From Oscillospiraceae bacterium (GTDB taxonomy: Bacteria; Bacillota; Clostridia; Oscillospirales; SIG530): a stretch of 54,721 bases of DNA. Of the stretch, positions 23,146-30,498 are shown in pieces. The DNA is taken from the NCBI GenBank assembly GCA_015067075.1, contig SVND01000009.1, positions 1-54,721 of the forward strand. Direction: 5' to 3'. The notes under the pieces are model-generated. The model had not been told where the DNA came from and searched no databases. It saw nothing but the letters and a program-made list of their open reading frames with translations. Position numbers and translations under genes: made by a program. How positions within the stretch are numbered: position 1 is the first letter of the stretch; the number at the start of each line of letters is the position of its first letter.

Positions 23146-25431
23146 CTATTTCAGCGTTATAATGAGTTTATTTTCACAGTCGAGATCTCCTCCGACTAAA
23201 AATTCAAACTCGCCCTTCTCCGCTGTGTAATTCATATTTATATCGTGGAATGCAAGGCTTTCCCTGTTTATCTCGAAGCTGACCGTCTTAGTTTCGCCTG
23301 CCTTGATAAACGTGCGTTCAAAACCGCGAAGCATAATGCGCGGGCGCGTTACAGAGGCAAAAAGGTCGCGCATGAACAAAAGTGTTACCTCATCGCTGTC
23401 ACGCTCGCCTGTATTCGTAACGTCCACATATAGCTTTATCTGCTCATCCTCAGTCATTTCCACCTTATCCGCGCGGAAATTTTCATATTTGAAGCTTGTA
23501 TATGAAAGTCCATAGCCGAACCGGAATTTCGGTCTGTTTACAAGGTCGATATATGGATTTTTAAGCGCCGAGGTATTATAGTAAACAGGGAGCTGTCCCT
23601 CGTGGTCAGGCACGGAAATGGGCAATCTGCCCGACGGTGAAAAATCGCCCGCTATGGCTGATGCCACAGCCCTACCACCCATTTCACCGGGATACCACGC
23701 CAAAATTACTGCCGATGAATACTGCATTACCTGCGTCATGATAAGAGGTCTGCCCTGAATAAGCACAGTTACCACGGGCTTTTCAAGCATAGAAAGTTTT
23801 TCCAAAAGCTTTGTCTGCACGCCTGCATATGATAAATACGCTCTGTCATAGCCCTCACCGCTGTCTTTATCAAATTTGCTGTCATTTTTTATCTCATCTA
23901 TGCGCGCCGCACCGTTTTCCAAAAATCCCGTCTCGGAGTCAGCCGCACTTGATCCGCCCATAACGTAAATTATCACGTCAGACTGCTTTGCCGCTTCTAT
24001 CGCTTCGTCAAATCCGCTTTCGTCAAGGTTTCGGATGCTGCAGCCCTTCGCATATTTTATCTCACTTTCTGCAAATCTGTCCTTTACACCTTTGAGCACC
24101 GTCTGTATTTTGCCCGTCGGCTGAGGGGCAGTATAGTCTCCAAGCTGATTTAAAGGCATATTTGCATTAGGTCCGATTACAGCTATCCTTTTCGGAGCGG
24201 AAAGCGGAAGCGTTTGTCCATCGTTTTTAAGCAAAACCAGCGCCTTTTGCGCCATTTTTTCCGCAAGTGCCTTGTGCTTTTCGCAGTTTACGTTCACCCA
24301 TGCGTTTTCATCTATATAGGGATTTTCAAAAAGTCCGAGTCTGAACTTGGTTTTCAAAACATTCAAAACACACTTATCTACGTCTGCAATGGGAACAATA
24401 CCGTCGAGCACGGCTTTTTCCAAGGATGTTTCAAAAAGGTCAGTGCAAAGCTCCGTATCAACGCCTGCATCAAGCGCCATCGCCATTGCCTTATCGTAGC
24501 TTTCAGCAACTCTTTGCGCATTCAAAAGCCCCGGAATAGCCCCTGCATCGGAAACGGCAAAGCCGTCAAAGCCCCATTGATCGCGCAATATCTCCGTAAA
24601 CAGCTTTTTGCTGCCCGTGCAAGGTGCGCCGTCTATCTCGTTGTAAGAGGACATGATGGACATTGCGCCAGCTTCGATACATTTTTTAAACGCATACAAA
24701 TGCACGTCGTGCAATTCCCTTTCGCCTACGTGAGTCGGCGCGCTGTTGTGACCGCCTTCAGGCTCGCCGTGCGCCGCAAAATGCTTGAGCGTAGATACAA
24801 CGTGCTCACCGTCTATTTTCTTAACAGCCGTTCCTCCCTGAAGTCCCTGCACCTGTGCCACGCCCAGCTCACTTGTGAGATACGGTTCTTCGCCGTAGCC
24901 CTCCTCAACTCTCGACCAGCGCGGATCGCGTGCCACGTCAAGAATAGGACCGTACGTCACGTTTGCGCCCATTGAGCGCGCTTCAACAGCTACAGCCGCG
25001 CCCATTTCCTTTATAAGCTCGCGGTCGAAGGATGATGCCTGTCCCATTCCCGTAGGAAATACTGTCGCGCCAAGAGCCATGAGACCGTGAGGACCTTCCT
25101 CGCACACAAGAAGCGGTATGCCAAGGCGTGAGCTCATTGCAGTTTTCTGAAGCTCGTTGACAATTTTAGCCGCAGTCTTCGGCTGTATGCCCGTTTCAAG
25201 GCTTTTGCCTGTCCACCAGTCAGATCTGAGCAGTCCGTAAACATTTCCGACTGTTCCCTTTGCCAGCTTTTGGCGTATTTCATCTGTTATAGTTATATTT
25301 TTGCCGTCGCTTTCATGCCATGAGGTTCCCTGTTGCATTATAAGCTGTCCCACCTTTTCGTGCAAGGTCATACGGGAAAGCAGATCCTCTGCGCGCTGCT
25401 CGGGTGTTTTAGTTGCATCCTTGTATATCAT
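23146..25431 (-). CDS. GH3 beta-glucosidase/xylosidase-type enzyme, cytoplasmic
   Basis: 761 aa, start after GGAGGGCTTTTT. The N-terminal barrel has LLVCEEGPHGL, the KHF motif (216-218) and the nucleophile Asp295 in GFAVSDAG. The alpha/beta sandwich follows (VLLKNDGQTLPL, IAVIGPNANMPLNQLGDY), and the C-terminus is a fibronectin-III-like domain (KFRFGYGLSYTSF, VDVTNTGERDSDEV). The length and order fit the BglX type. No signal peptide, so it likely cleaves imported oligosaccharides. It is in an operon with the AraC regulator. Confidence 0.95.
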   Translation of the reverse strand: MIYKDATKTPEQRAEDLLSRMTLHEKVGQLIMQQGTSWHESDGKNITITDEIRQKLAKGTVGNVYGLLRSDWWTGKSLETGIQPKTAAKIVNELQKTAMSSRLGIPLLVCEEGPHGLMALGATVFPTGMGQASSFDRELIKEMGAAVAVEARSMGANVTYGPILDVARDPRWSRVEEGYGEEPYLTSELGVAQVQGLQGGTAVKKIDGEHVVSTLKHFAAHGEPEGGHNSAPTHVGERELHDVHLYAFKKCIEAGAMSIMSSYNEIDGAPCTGSKKLFTEILRDQWGFDGFAVSDAGAIPGLLNAQRVAESYDKAMAMALDAGVDTELCTDLFETSLEKAVLDGIVPIADVDKCVLNVLKTKFRLGLFENPYIDENAWVNVNCEKHKALAEKMAQKALVLLKNDGQTLPLSAPKRIAVIGPNANMPLNQLGDYTAPQPTGKIQTVLKGVKDRFAESEIKYAKGCSIRNLDESGFDEAIEAAKQSDVIIYVMGGSSAADSETGFLENGAARIDEIKNDSKFDKDSGEGYDRAYLSYAGVQTKLLEKLSMLEKPVVTVLIQGRPLIMTQVMQYSSAVILAWYPGEMGGRAVASAIAGDFSPSGRLPISVPDHEGQLPVYYNTSALKNPYIDLVNRPKFRFGYGLSYTSFKYENFRADKVEMTEDEQIKLYVDVTNTGERDSDEVTLLFMRDLFASVTRPRIMLRGFERTFIKAGETKTVSFEINRESLAFHDINMNYTAEKGEFEFLVGGDLDCENKLIITLK

Positions 25432-25548
25432 AAAAAGCCCTCCGCCGATAAATATATATTACTATTATATATTATCCGTGTCTTTTTTTCTCGACATATC
25501 TTGTTATAAATAAGACATTTTTTGATATTTTTCTTATTGTCCAAAAAA

Positions 25549-25574
25549 GGACGAATAATTGATGTTATTCGTCC
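25549..25574 (-). terminator. terminator of the cysE-cysS-FNT operon
   Basis: A perfect 10-bp stem (GGACGAATAA with TTATTCGTCC) around TTGATG, followed on the minus strand by a T-run; it lies 8 nt after the channel gene. Confidence 0.9.
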
Positions 25575-25582
25575 CCGTTTTT

Positions 25583-26155
25583 TTATGCCGTTTCCGACCG
25601 CTTATATAAAAATCCCGAAAGAGCGCCACCTATCCAATTTCCCGCAAAGCAGATAAGTATCTGCCACCATTGTGGCAATATGAACATATTGACGACAACG
25701 TGCTGATACCTTGACAAAATGAACACAGGTATCAGTAAAAGCGCCATCCATTTATGCTGCTGCAAAACGATAAGCCCGATGACAAAGCCGCAAAGCATGG
25801 AGGATGCTATGAGCGAATACACGGAAAAGCTGTCTATCGCCGCGTTTTGCACCGTAAAATCAGGATAGCCCAGCAGCAATACGCGCACTATCATCGTGCC
25901 GACGAAATTGCCTGCCGTTGCTAAAAACACACGTAAAAGGTAATTGTTTTTTGCTTTAAATGTGGGAAATACTCCTGTTACAAGAGGTGTTTTATATATG
26001 ATACAGCAAAGTATACCTGCGGAAAAGAGAAGGGCACCGATATATTTTCCAAGCAGTGCATCGCCTGCGCACAGCATAAGATTTACCGCACAGCCAAGTG
26101 CGATAAATACGCCTGCATATATGGACATACAAAAGCTTTTAAAATGTTCCTTCAT
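25583..26155 (-). CDS. short formate/nitrite transporter (FNT) family channel
   Basis: 190 aa, shorter than the usual 250-280 aa. About six hydrophobic segments are visible. FNT blocks: LVTGVFPTFKAKN (extended loop between helices), LATAGNFVGTMIV, LIPVFILSRYQHVVVNMF (with the His and NMF of the FocA/NirC HxxANMF motif), and FAGNWIGGALSG. The family passes small anions such as formate, nitrite, lactate or hydrosulfide. It is 33 nt downstream of cysS, after cysE, which suggests a link to sulfide or cysteine metabolism. The start follows GGAGGGGACGTTGAA. Substrate is inferred from context only. Confidence 0.75.
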   Translation of the reverse strand: MKEHFKSFCMSIYAGVFIALGCAVNLMLCAGDALLGKYIGALLFSAGILCCIIYKTPLVTGVFPTFKAKNNYLLRVFLATAGNFVGTMIVRVLLLGYPDFTVQNAAIDSFSVYSLIASSMLCGFVIGLIVLQQHKWMALLLIPVFILSRYQHVVVNMFILPQWWQILICFAGNWIGGALSGFLYKRSETA

Positions 26156-26188
26156 TTCAACGTCCCCTCCGCAAATATTATATCCGCT

Positions 26189-27574
26189 TTATATCTTTTT
26201 CCACTTAACGCCTGTGGGGGTATCCTCAAGCACGATGCCTCGTGCCTTAAGCTCGTCACGGATAGCATCAGCTTGCTTAAAATCCTTCGCCTTGCGAGCC
26301 GCCTGACGCTTCTCGATAAGCTCCTCTATTTCAGCGTCGATGGACTGCTCCTGCTCGGGAGCGATACCTAAAACGTCGCAAAGCTCCGCTAAAATAGCCT
26401 TTGCTCCCTGCGCATACTTTGCGCTGGGCTCTTTTTCGCTGTTTATATCGCGGACAAGCTCGAAAATTACAGCTATTGCGTCCGCCGTGTTGAAATCGTC
26501 GTCAAGTGCCGCCTTGTACTTTTCGCGGTAGCTGTTAAACTCCTCAATGCGCGATGCATCACTGTCTTTTTCAGCTACAGCCGCGTTTTTCACAAGGAAA
26601 GTAAGGTTGTCTCGGCAGGTAGTTATTCTCGTAAGACCTGCCTTTGCCTGATCAAGTATATCGGCACTGTAGTTTATGGGGCTGCGATAATGCGCCGAAA
26701 GCATGAAAAAGCGGATAAGCGGATAGCCGTATACGCTTGCCGCATCTCTTACGGTGAAAAAGTTGTTTTTCGACTTGGACATTTTTTCATTGTCCACGTT
26801 GATATAGCCGTTGTGTATCCAATATCGGGCAAATTCGCATCCGTTTGCCGCTTCGCTCTGTGCAATTTCATTTTCATGGTGGGGGAATATAAGGTCTTGA
26901 CCGCCTGAATGAATGTCGATAGTCTTTCCGAGATAGCGGCGCGACATAGCGGAGCATTCAATGTGCCAGCCGGGACGGCCATCGCCCCAAGGCGACTCCC
27001 AATAGGGCTCGCCCGGCTTTGCCGCCTTCCAAAGGGCAAAGTCTACGGGAGAACGCTTTATATCAGAAACGTCTATACGTGCGCCTGCGAAGAGATCGTC
27101 CAAAGGCTGATGAGAAAGCTTGCCGTACTGCGCAAACTTTTCCGTTGAAAAGTATACATTGCCGTTCGATTCGTAGGCAAAGCCCTTTTCAATAAGCGTA
27201 GACACAAAATCGATTATCTCATTGATGTTTTCAGTTGCCTTCGGATGAACCGTTGCGGGACGGATACCAAGTCCTTTGGCATCAGTAAAATACTCGGCAA
27301 TATATTTTTCAGCAACCTCTGCGGGAGATATACCTTCGGTATTTGCTCTCTGAATTATCTTGTCGTCAACGTCTGTAAAATTCTGAACAAACGTTACCTT
27401 ATAGCCCACATATTCAAAATATCTGCGAAGCGCATCAAAAATTATGAACGGACGGGCATTTCCGATATGGAAAAAATTATATACCGTCGGGCCGCAGGAG
27501 TACATTTTGACCTCGCCCGGTGTTACGGGGATGAATTCATCCTTATTTCTTGTCATTGTGTTGTAAAGCTTCAT
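26189..27574 (-). CDS. cysS: cysteinyl-tRNA synthetase
   Basis: 461 aa, normal length. It charges tRNA-Cys. Class I signatures: YSCGPTVYNFFHIGNARP (HIGH-type motif and one zinc ligand), CSAMSRRYLGKTIDIHSGGQDLIFPHHENEIAQSEA (zinc ligands) and KMSKSKNN (KMSKS loop). The start overlaps the cysE stop by four bases (ATGA), so the two are translated together. Confidence 0.98.
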   Translation of the reverse strand: MKLYNTMTRNKDEFIPVTPGEVKMYSCGPTVYNFFHIGNARPFIIFDALRRYFEYVGYKVTFVQNFTDVDDKIIQRANTEGISPAEVAEKYIAEYFTDAKGLGIRPATVHPKATENINEIIDFVSTLIEKGFAYESNGNVYFSTEKFAQYGKLSHQPLDDLFAGARIDVSDIKRSPVDFALWKAAKPGEPYWESPWGDGRPGWHIECSAMSRRYLGKTIDIHSGGQDLIFPHHENEIAQSEAANGCEFARYWIHNGYINVDNEKMSKSKNNFFTVRDAASVYGYPLIRFFMLSAHYRSPINYSADILDQAKAGLTRITTCRDNLTFLVKNAAVAEKDSDASRIEEFNSYREKYKAALDDDFNTADAIAVIFELVRDINSEKEPSAKYAQGAKAILAELCDVLGIAPEQEQSIDAEIEELIEKRQAARKAKDFKQADAIRDELKARGIVLEDTPTGVKWKKI

Positions 27575-28239
27575 TTTACCTTCTCCTTTAACTGCTCAAG
27601 CTCCTGCTGTGTCTCCAAAAGCTGTTTTTCAAGGCGTTCCGTATGGATGCGCATCTTGCAAAGCTCTTGTGCAACAGGGTCGGGAATATGTATCTGATCC
27701 AGATTGTTTTTTACTACTCGTTTACCTTCAAGTGTCACAACTCGTCCCGGTACACCGACTACCGTAGAGTTTGGCGGCACTTCCTCAAGCACGATAGAGC
27801 CTGCCGCAATTTTGGCGTTGTCGCCCACCTTGAAAGGTCCCAATACCTTTGCGCCTGCACCTACCATGACGTTGTTGCCCAATGTGGGATGGCGTTTTCC
27901 CGTGTCCTTGCCTGTACCGCCCAAGGTCACGCCCTGATAAAGCGTACAGTCGTCACCTATCTCCGCCGTTTCTCCTATAACAACGCCGCTTCCGTGGTCA
28001 ATAAGCAAGCCTCTGCCTATCTTTGCGGCAGGATGTATCTCGACGCCCGTAAAAAATCGAGTAAGCTGCGACCACATTCTCGCGATAAATTTAAGATGAC
28101 ATCGCCAGAAAAAGTGCGCTATTCTGTAGCCCTGAACTGCATGAAAGCCCGAATACAAAAGCCATATTTCAATACTGCTTCTCGCCGCAGGGTCACGTTC
28201 CTTTATTGACTTCAGATCGTATCGTATGTTATCAAACAT
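27571..28239 (-). CDS. cysE: serine O-acetyltransferase
   Basis: 222 aa. It makes O-acetylserine from serine and acetyl-CoA, the acceptor for sulfide in cysteine synthesis. Seen: the helical N-terminal part, then left-handed beta-helix hexapeptides with IHPAAKIGRGLLIDHGSGVVIGETAEIGDDCTLYQGVTLGGTG, containing the catalytic His in IDHG, and a helical tail ending in LEQLKEKVK. First gene of the cysE-cysS-FNT operon; promoter at 28270. The leader is short and shows no T-box. Confidence 0.96.
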   Translation of the reverse strand: MFDNIRYDLKSIKERDPAARSSIEIWLLYSGFHAVQGYRIAHFFWRCHLKFIARMWSQLTRFFTGVEIHPAAKIGRGLLIDHGSGVVIGETAEIGDDCTLYQGVTLGGTGKDTGKRHPTLGNNVMVGAGAKVLGPFKVGDNAKIAAGSIVLEEVPPNSTVVGVPGRVVTLEGKRVVKNNLDQIHIPDPVAQELCKMRIHTERLEKQLLETQQELEQLKEKVK

Positions 28240-28269
28240 AGGCGGATTTTCCTTTATATATAATAATAT

Positions 28270-28298
28270 ATGATATACGGCTTTTGCAAAAATGTCAA
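28270..28298 (-). promoter_or_regulatory. sigma-A promoter of the cysE operon
   Basis: On the minus strand: TTGACA (28293-28298), a 17-bp spacer, TATCAT (28270-28275), about 31 bp before the start codon. Confidence 0.7.
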
Positions 28299-28518
28299 CA
28301 CTTTTTTATAAAAAAATAATACTTATTTTGTTTTTATCTTCAAAATAAAGGCTGTTTTTCAATTCACGTTCAAATCCTACTGTTCTACAGCTTTGTTTTT
28401 ACCGTTACGCAATTCAAGTATATTTACTCAGTTCTATTATTTATACAGTCAAATATTATTGCGTATATTTACTAATAATTACCGCTGATAATGCATCTAT
28501 ACTACTATACTACAATAA
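28299..28518. other. AT-rich intergenic stretch, nothing recognised
   Basis: This stretch lies between the cysE promoter and the bofA terminator. No open frame with a ribosome site, hairpin or repeat stands out. Confidence 0.5.
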
Positions 28519-28556
28519 AAAACAGACCTATTCCGCAAAAGAAACAGGTCTGTTTT
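28519..28556 (-). terminator. terminator of spoIIID-bofA
   Basis: AAAACAGACCT (28519-28529) pairs with AGGTCTGTTTT (28546-28556); on the minus strand a T-run follows. It overlaps the end of bofA only at its base. Confidence 0.85.
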
Positions 28557-28562
28557 CGCCTT

Positions 28563-28811
28563 TTACAGCATCATCGCTACCGCTATCATTCCGCACGTGC
28601 CCGGCACACCTAAAATTAAAGACACCGTAACAGTAAATAAATTTATTCCTATTGGTACGAGCGTATTTGCAAACGTCGCCGTCACGGCAAGAAGCGCAAA
28701 ACCCGAAAACATTTTTATTACAGCCGAGCGTACTCTGCGAAGGGGACGCAAAAACGTACATCCCACAGTTATTGCCATTAATAATAATGTAATTATTATA
28801 TATTCATTCAT
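28563..28811 (-). CDS. bofA: BofA-family pro-sigma-K processing inhibitor
   Basis: 82 aa with two to three hydrophobic helices. The C-terminal half (PIGINLFTVTVSLILGVPGTCGMI) matches the BofA signature NxxTxxxxxxLGxPG. In spore formers BofA holds the SpoIVFB protease inactive in the outer forespore membrane until engulfment is complete. The start follows AAGGGC. It lies 27 nt downstream of spoIIID, and both act in the mother-cell sigma-E/sigma-K stage, which supports the call. Confidence 0.9.
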   Translation of the reverse strand: MNEYIIITLLLMAITVGCTFLRPLRRVRSAVIKMFSGFALLAVTATFANTLVPIGINLFTVTVSLILGVPGTCGMIAVAMML

Positions 28812-28838
28812 ATATACTGCCCTTTCGTATACAAAGCT

Positions 28839-29096
28839 TCAGGTGTTTTCACCCGAATATTTATTATGTGTCGCTATTCCTCCGCGAATGTGGCGCTCCG
28901 CCTTATTTATATCAAGTATCGTTCTTACCTGCGAATAGAGTGACGGATTTATCTTTTTCAGCCGCTCCGTAACATCTTTATGTACACTGCTTTTCGATAT
29001 GCCGAATTTTTTTGCCGTTTCACGTACAGTTACACGATTTTCAACGATATATTCCCCCATCTGAACGGCTCTTTCTTCAATATCGCCCTTCAACAC
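28839..29096 (-). CDS. spoIIID: stage III sporulation transcriptional regulator SpoIIID
   Basis: 85 aa with a GTG start. It is a mother-cell DNA-binding protein that switches gene sets between sigma-E and sigma-K. The helix-turn-helix (VTVRETAKKFGISKSSVHKDV) and the tail (INPSLYSQVRTILDINKAERHIRGGIATHNKY) line up closely with the known protein. Normal length is 80-95 aa. No confident sigma-E promoter was picked out upstream. It forms a two-gene unit with bofA. Confidence 0.95.
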   Translation of the reverse strand: MLKGDIEERAVQMGEYIVENRVTVRETAKKFGISKSSVHKDVTERLKKINPSLYSQVRTILDINKAERHIRGGIATHNKYSGENT

Positions 29097-29154
29097 ATCA
29101 CACCCTTTGGCTTATTTTCACTACAACATTATGCGTAAAACTGCCTTGTTAGAA

Positions 29155-29186
29155 CAAAAAATACAGCCCGCCGAAGCGAGCCGCAT
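29155..29186 (-). terminator. terminator of the S1-domain gene
   Basis: On the minus strand, ATGCGGCTCGC pairs with GCGGGCTGTAT (with some G-U pairs) around a TTCG loop, followed by ATTTTTT; 36 nt after the S1 gene. Confidence 0.85.
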
Positions 29187-29221
29187 TTTTGGAGGTATAT
29201 GAAAAAACGATGAAAAAGCGT

Positions 29222-30187
29222 TTATACTGCACCTGCGTAAAACCTGTCGTCCATAGTAAACAGCGTTTCCACAAGTCGCTCACAGCTGGGCGGAGAATAG
29301 CGCCAACGGTCAATATGACCTTCTTCGATAAAATATTGCGGCTTTTCCCTTACAAATTCGCCGTCAAAGCTGTCAATAATAATAAGCTTGAGCTTCATTT
29401 TTTGCGGAATGATATTTTTTATAAAAACTGCCGTTTGCTGTCCGGGCACAATTCCCTCCTTCCACTCCGCAAGTCCTGCAAGATTCGGCGTAAGCTCAAC
29501 GAAAACGCCGTAGCTTTCCACACTGCGCACGATTCCCGCCGCAGTTTGCCCCGCCTCAAAAAACGCGGCATTTTGCTCCCATGTGCCAAGTAGCTCTTTA
29601 TGAGACAGATTTATCCGTCCCGTTTCCTTATCAATATCCTTAACAACGGCTTTTATGTACTGACCTGCAAAAAATCTGTCGCGCGGATGGGAAATTCGTG
29701 AAACCGATATGTTATCAATGGTTATCATGGCGATAACGCCGCATCCTATATCGACAAAGCATCCAAATGGCTCAAGATGTGTCACTCTGCCGTCGACGAT
29801 ATCACCGGGCTGCAACTTTGATATTTTCTTTTCAATGCATTCCCTTTGAGCCTGTGCCCTCGAAAGAAACGCTATTGCTTGCCCGTTGGGATCATGCACA
29901 AGCTGTTGCACCTTAAAGCAAACAGGTTTATTCACTCTTGTAATAATTGCTATATCGCGCACGCTTCCGTCCGATATACCTATCGCCGTCTCGCTTCGTT
30001 CGATTATACCGCGCACTCCGCCGAGATCAACAATAAGATTATGTCCGCTGTCGCAAAGAATAGTTCTCGCCTCAAGTATTCTATCCTGTAGAATAGCTCT
30101 TTCCAGTCCTGCAACTGATGATATAAATTCCTTGTTTTCCGCTGTCGCCGAGAGCATTCCCTCGGGAAAATAATTTTGTTCTGCCAT
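29222..30187 (-). CDS. S1-like RNA-binding protein (two S1 domains)
   Basis: 321 aa, start after GGAAGAAAAGGT. Residues 1-115 form an unassigned domain with VDLGGVRGIIERSE. Two S1 modules follow: about 123-192 (GDIVDGRVTHLEPFGCFVDIG, RINLSHKELLG) and about 203-265 (GIVRSVESYGVFVELTPNLAGLAEW). The C-terminal ~55 residues are a separate tail. It is shorter than a standard ribosomal protein S1 (four to six S1 modules) but fits the Clostridial S1-like type. It probably binds mRNA; whether it belongs to the ribosome is unknown. It is a single-gene unit with promoter and terminator. Confidence 0.85.
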   Translation of the reverse strand: MAEQNYFPEGMLSATAENKEFISSVAGLERAILQDRILEARTILCDSGHNLIVDLGGVRGIIERSETAIGISDGSVRDIAIITRVNKPVCFKVQQLVHDPNGQAIAFLSRAQAQRECIEKKISKLQPGDIVDGRVTHLEPFGCFVDIGCGVIAMITIDNISVSRISHPRDRFFAGQYIKAVVKDIDKETGRINLSHKELLGTWEQNAAFFEAGQTAAGIVRSVESYGVFVELTPNLAGLAEWKEGIVPGQQTAVFIKNIIPQKMKLKLIIIDSFDGEFVREKPQYFIEEGHIDRWRYSPPSCERLVETLFTMDDRFYAGAV

Positions 30188-30238
30188 ACCTTTTCTTCCT
30201 TTCGGTTATTCTGTTGTTATTTAACAATTTCTGCCTGT

Positions 30239-30267
30239 AGTATAGCACCCTATTTCCTGTTTGTCAA
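30239..30267 (-). promoter_or_regulatory. sigma-A promoter of the S1-domain gene
   Basis: On the minus strand: TTGACA (30262-30267), a 17-bp spacer, TATACT (30239-30244). Confidence 0.75.
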
Positions 30268-30356
30268 TAGTTTTTACAATACTTTCCAAAAATAGTTGTT
30301 TTTCGACACGTTTACATCTGAACAAAATTTTTTTATCAAAAAGCGAAATATTACTA

Positions 30357-30384
30357 TTGACTTTTTCTAAATATAGTGTATAAT
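30357..30384 (+). promoter_or_regulatory. sigma-A promoter of nrdD-nrdG
   Basis: TTGACT (30357-30362), a 16-bp spacer, TATAAT (30379-30384), about 115 bp before the nrdD start. Confidence 0.7.
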
Positions 30385-30410
30385 AGTACTTGCCCACAAG
30401 ATATAGGGGG
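30364..30410 (+). promoter_or_regulatory. paired NrdR-box-like sites over the nrdD promoter
   Basis: Two related sites share an ATATAG core (30371-30376 and 30401-30406), exactly 30 bp or about three helical turns apart. The first reads CTAAATATAGTGT and the second CCACAAGATATAGGGG, each close to the NrdR consensus. They flank the -10 box, as expected for repression by NrdR. NrdR itself is not in the window. Confidence 0.6.
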
Positions 30411-30426
30411 TAAACGCCTTAATAAA

Positions 30427-30461
30427 ACACAAAATATTCCACAAACAACCATATTTTGTGT
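30427..30461. repeat. 11-bp inverted repeat in the nrdD leader
   Basis: ACACAAAATAT (30427-30437) and ATATTTTGTGT (30451-30461) are perfect complements separated by 13 bp. It could be a third regulator site or an RNA hairpin in the leader. Confidence 0.7.
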
Positions 30462-30498
30462 ATGAATAGCGAAAGAATAATAATCGGAGGAAAGACTA

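Noticed and set aside
28240-28562. T-box or other leader before cysE-cysS
   Set aside because: The promoter is only about 31 bp from the start codon, leaving no room for one, and no T-box sequence was seen.
29189-29593. Plus-strand open frame beginning near GGAGGTATATG
   Set aside because: It runs antisense through the S1-domain gene, and the apparent ribosome site overlaps that gene's terminator.
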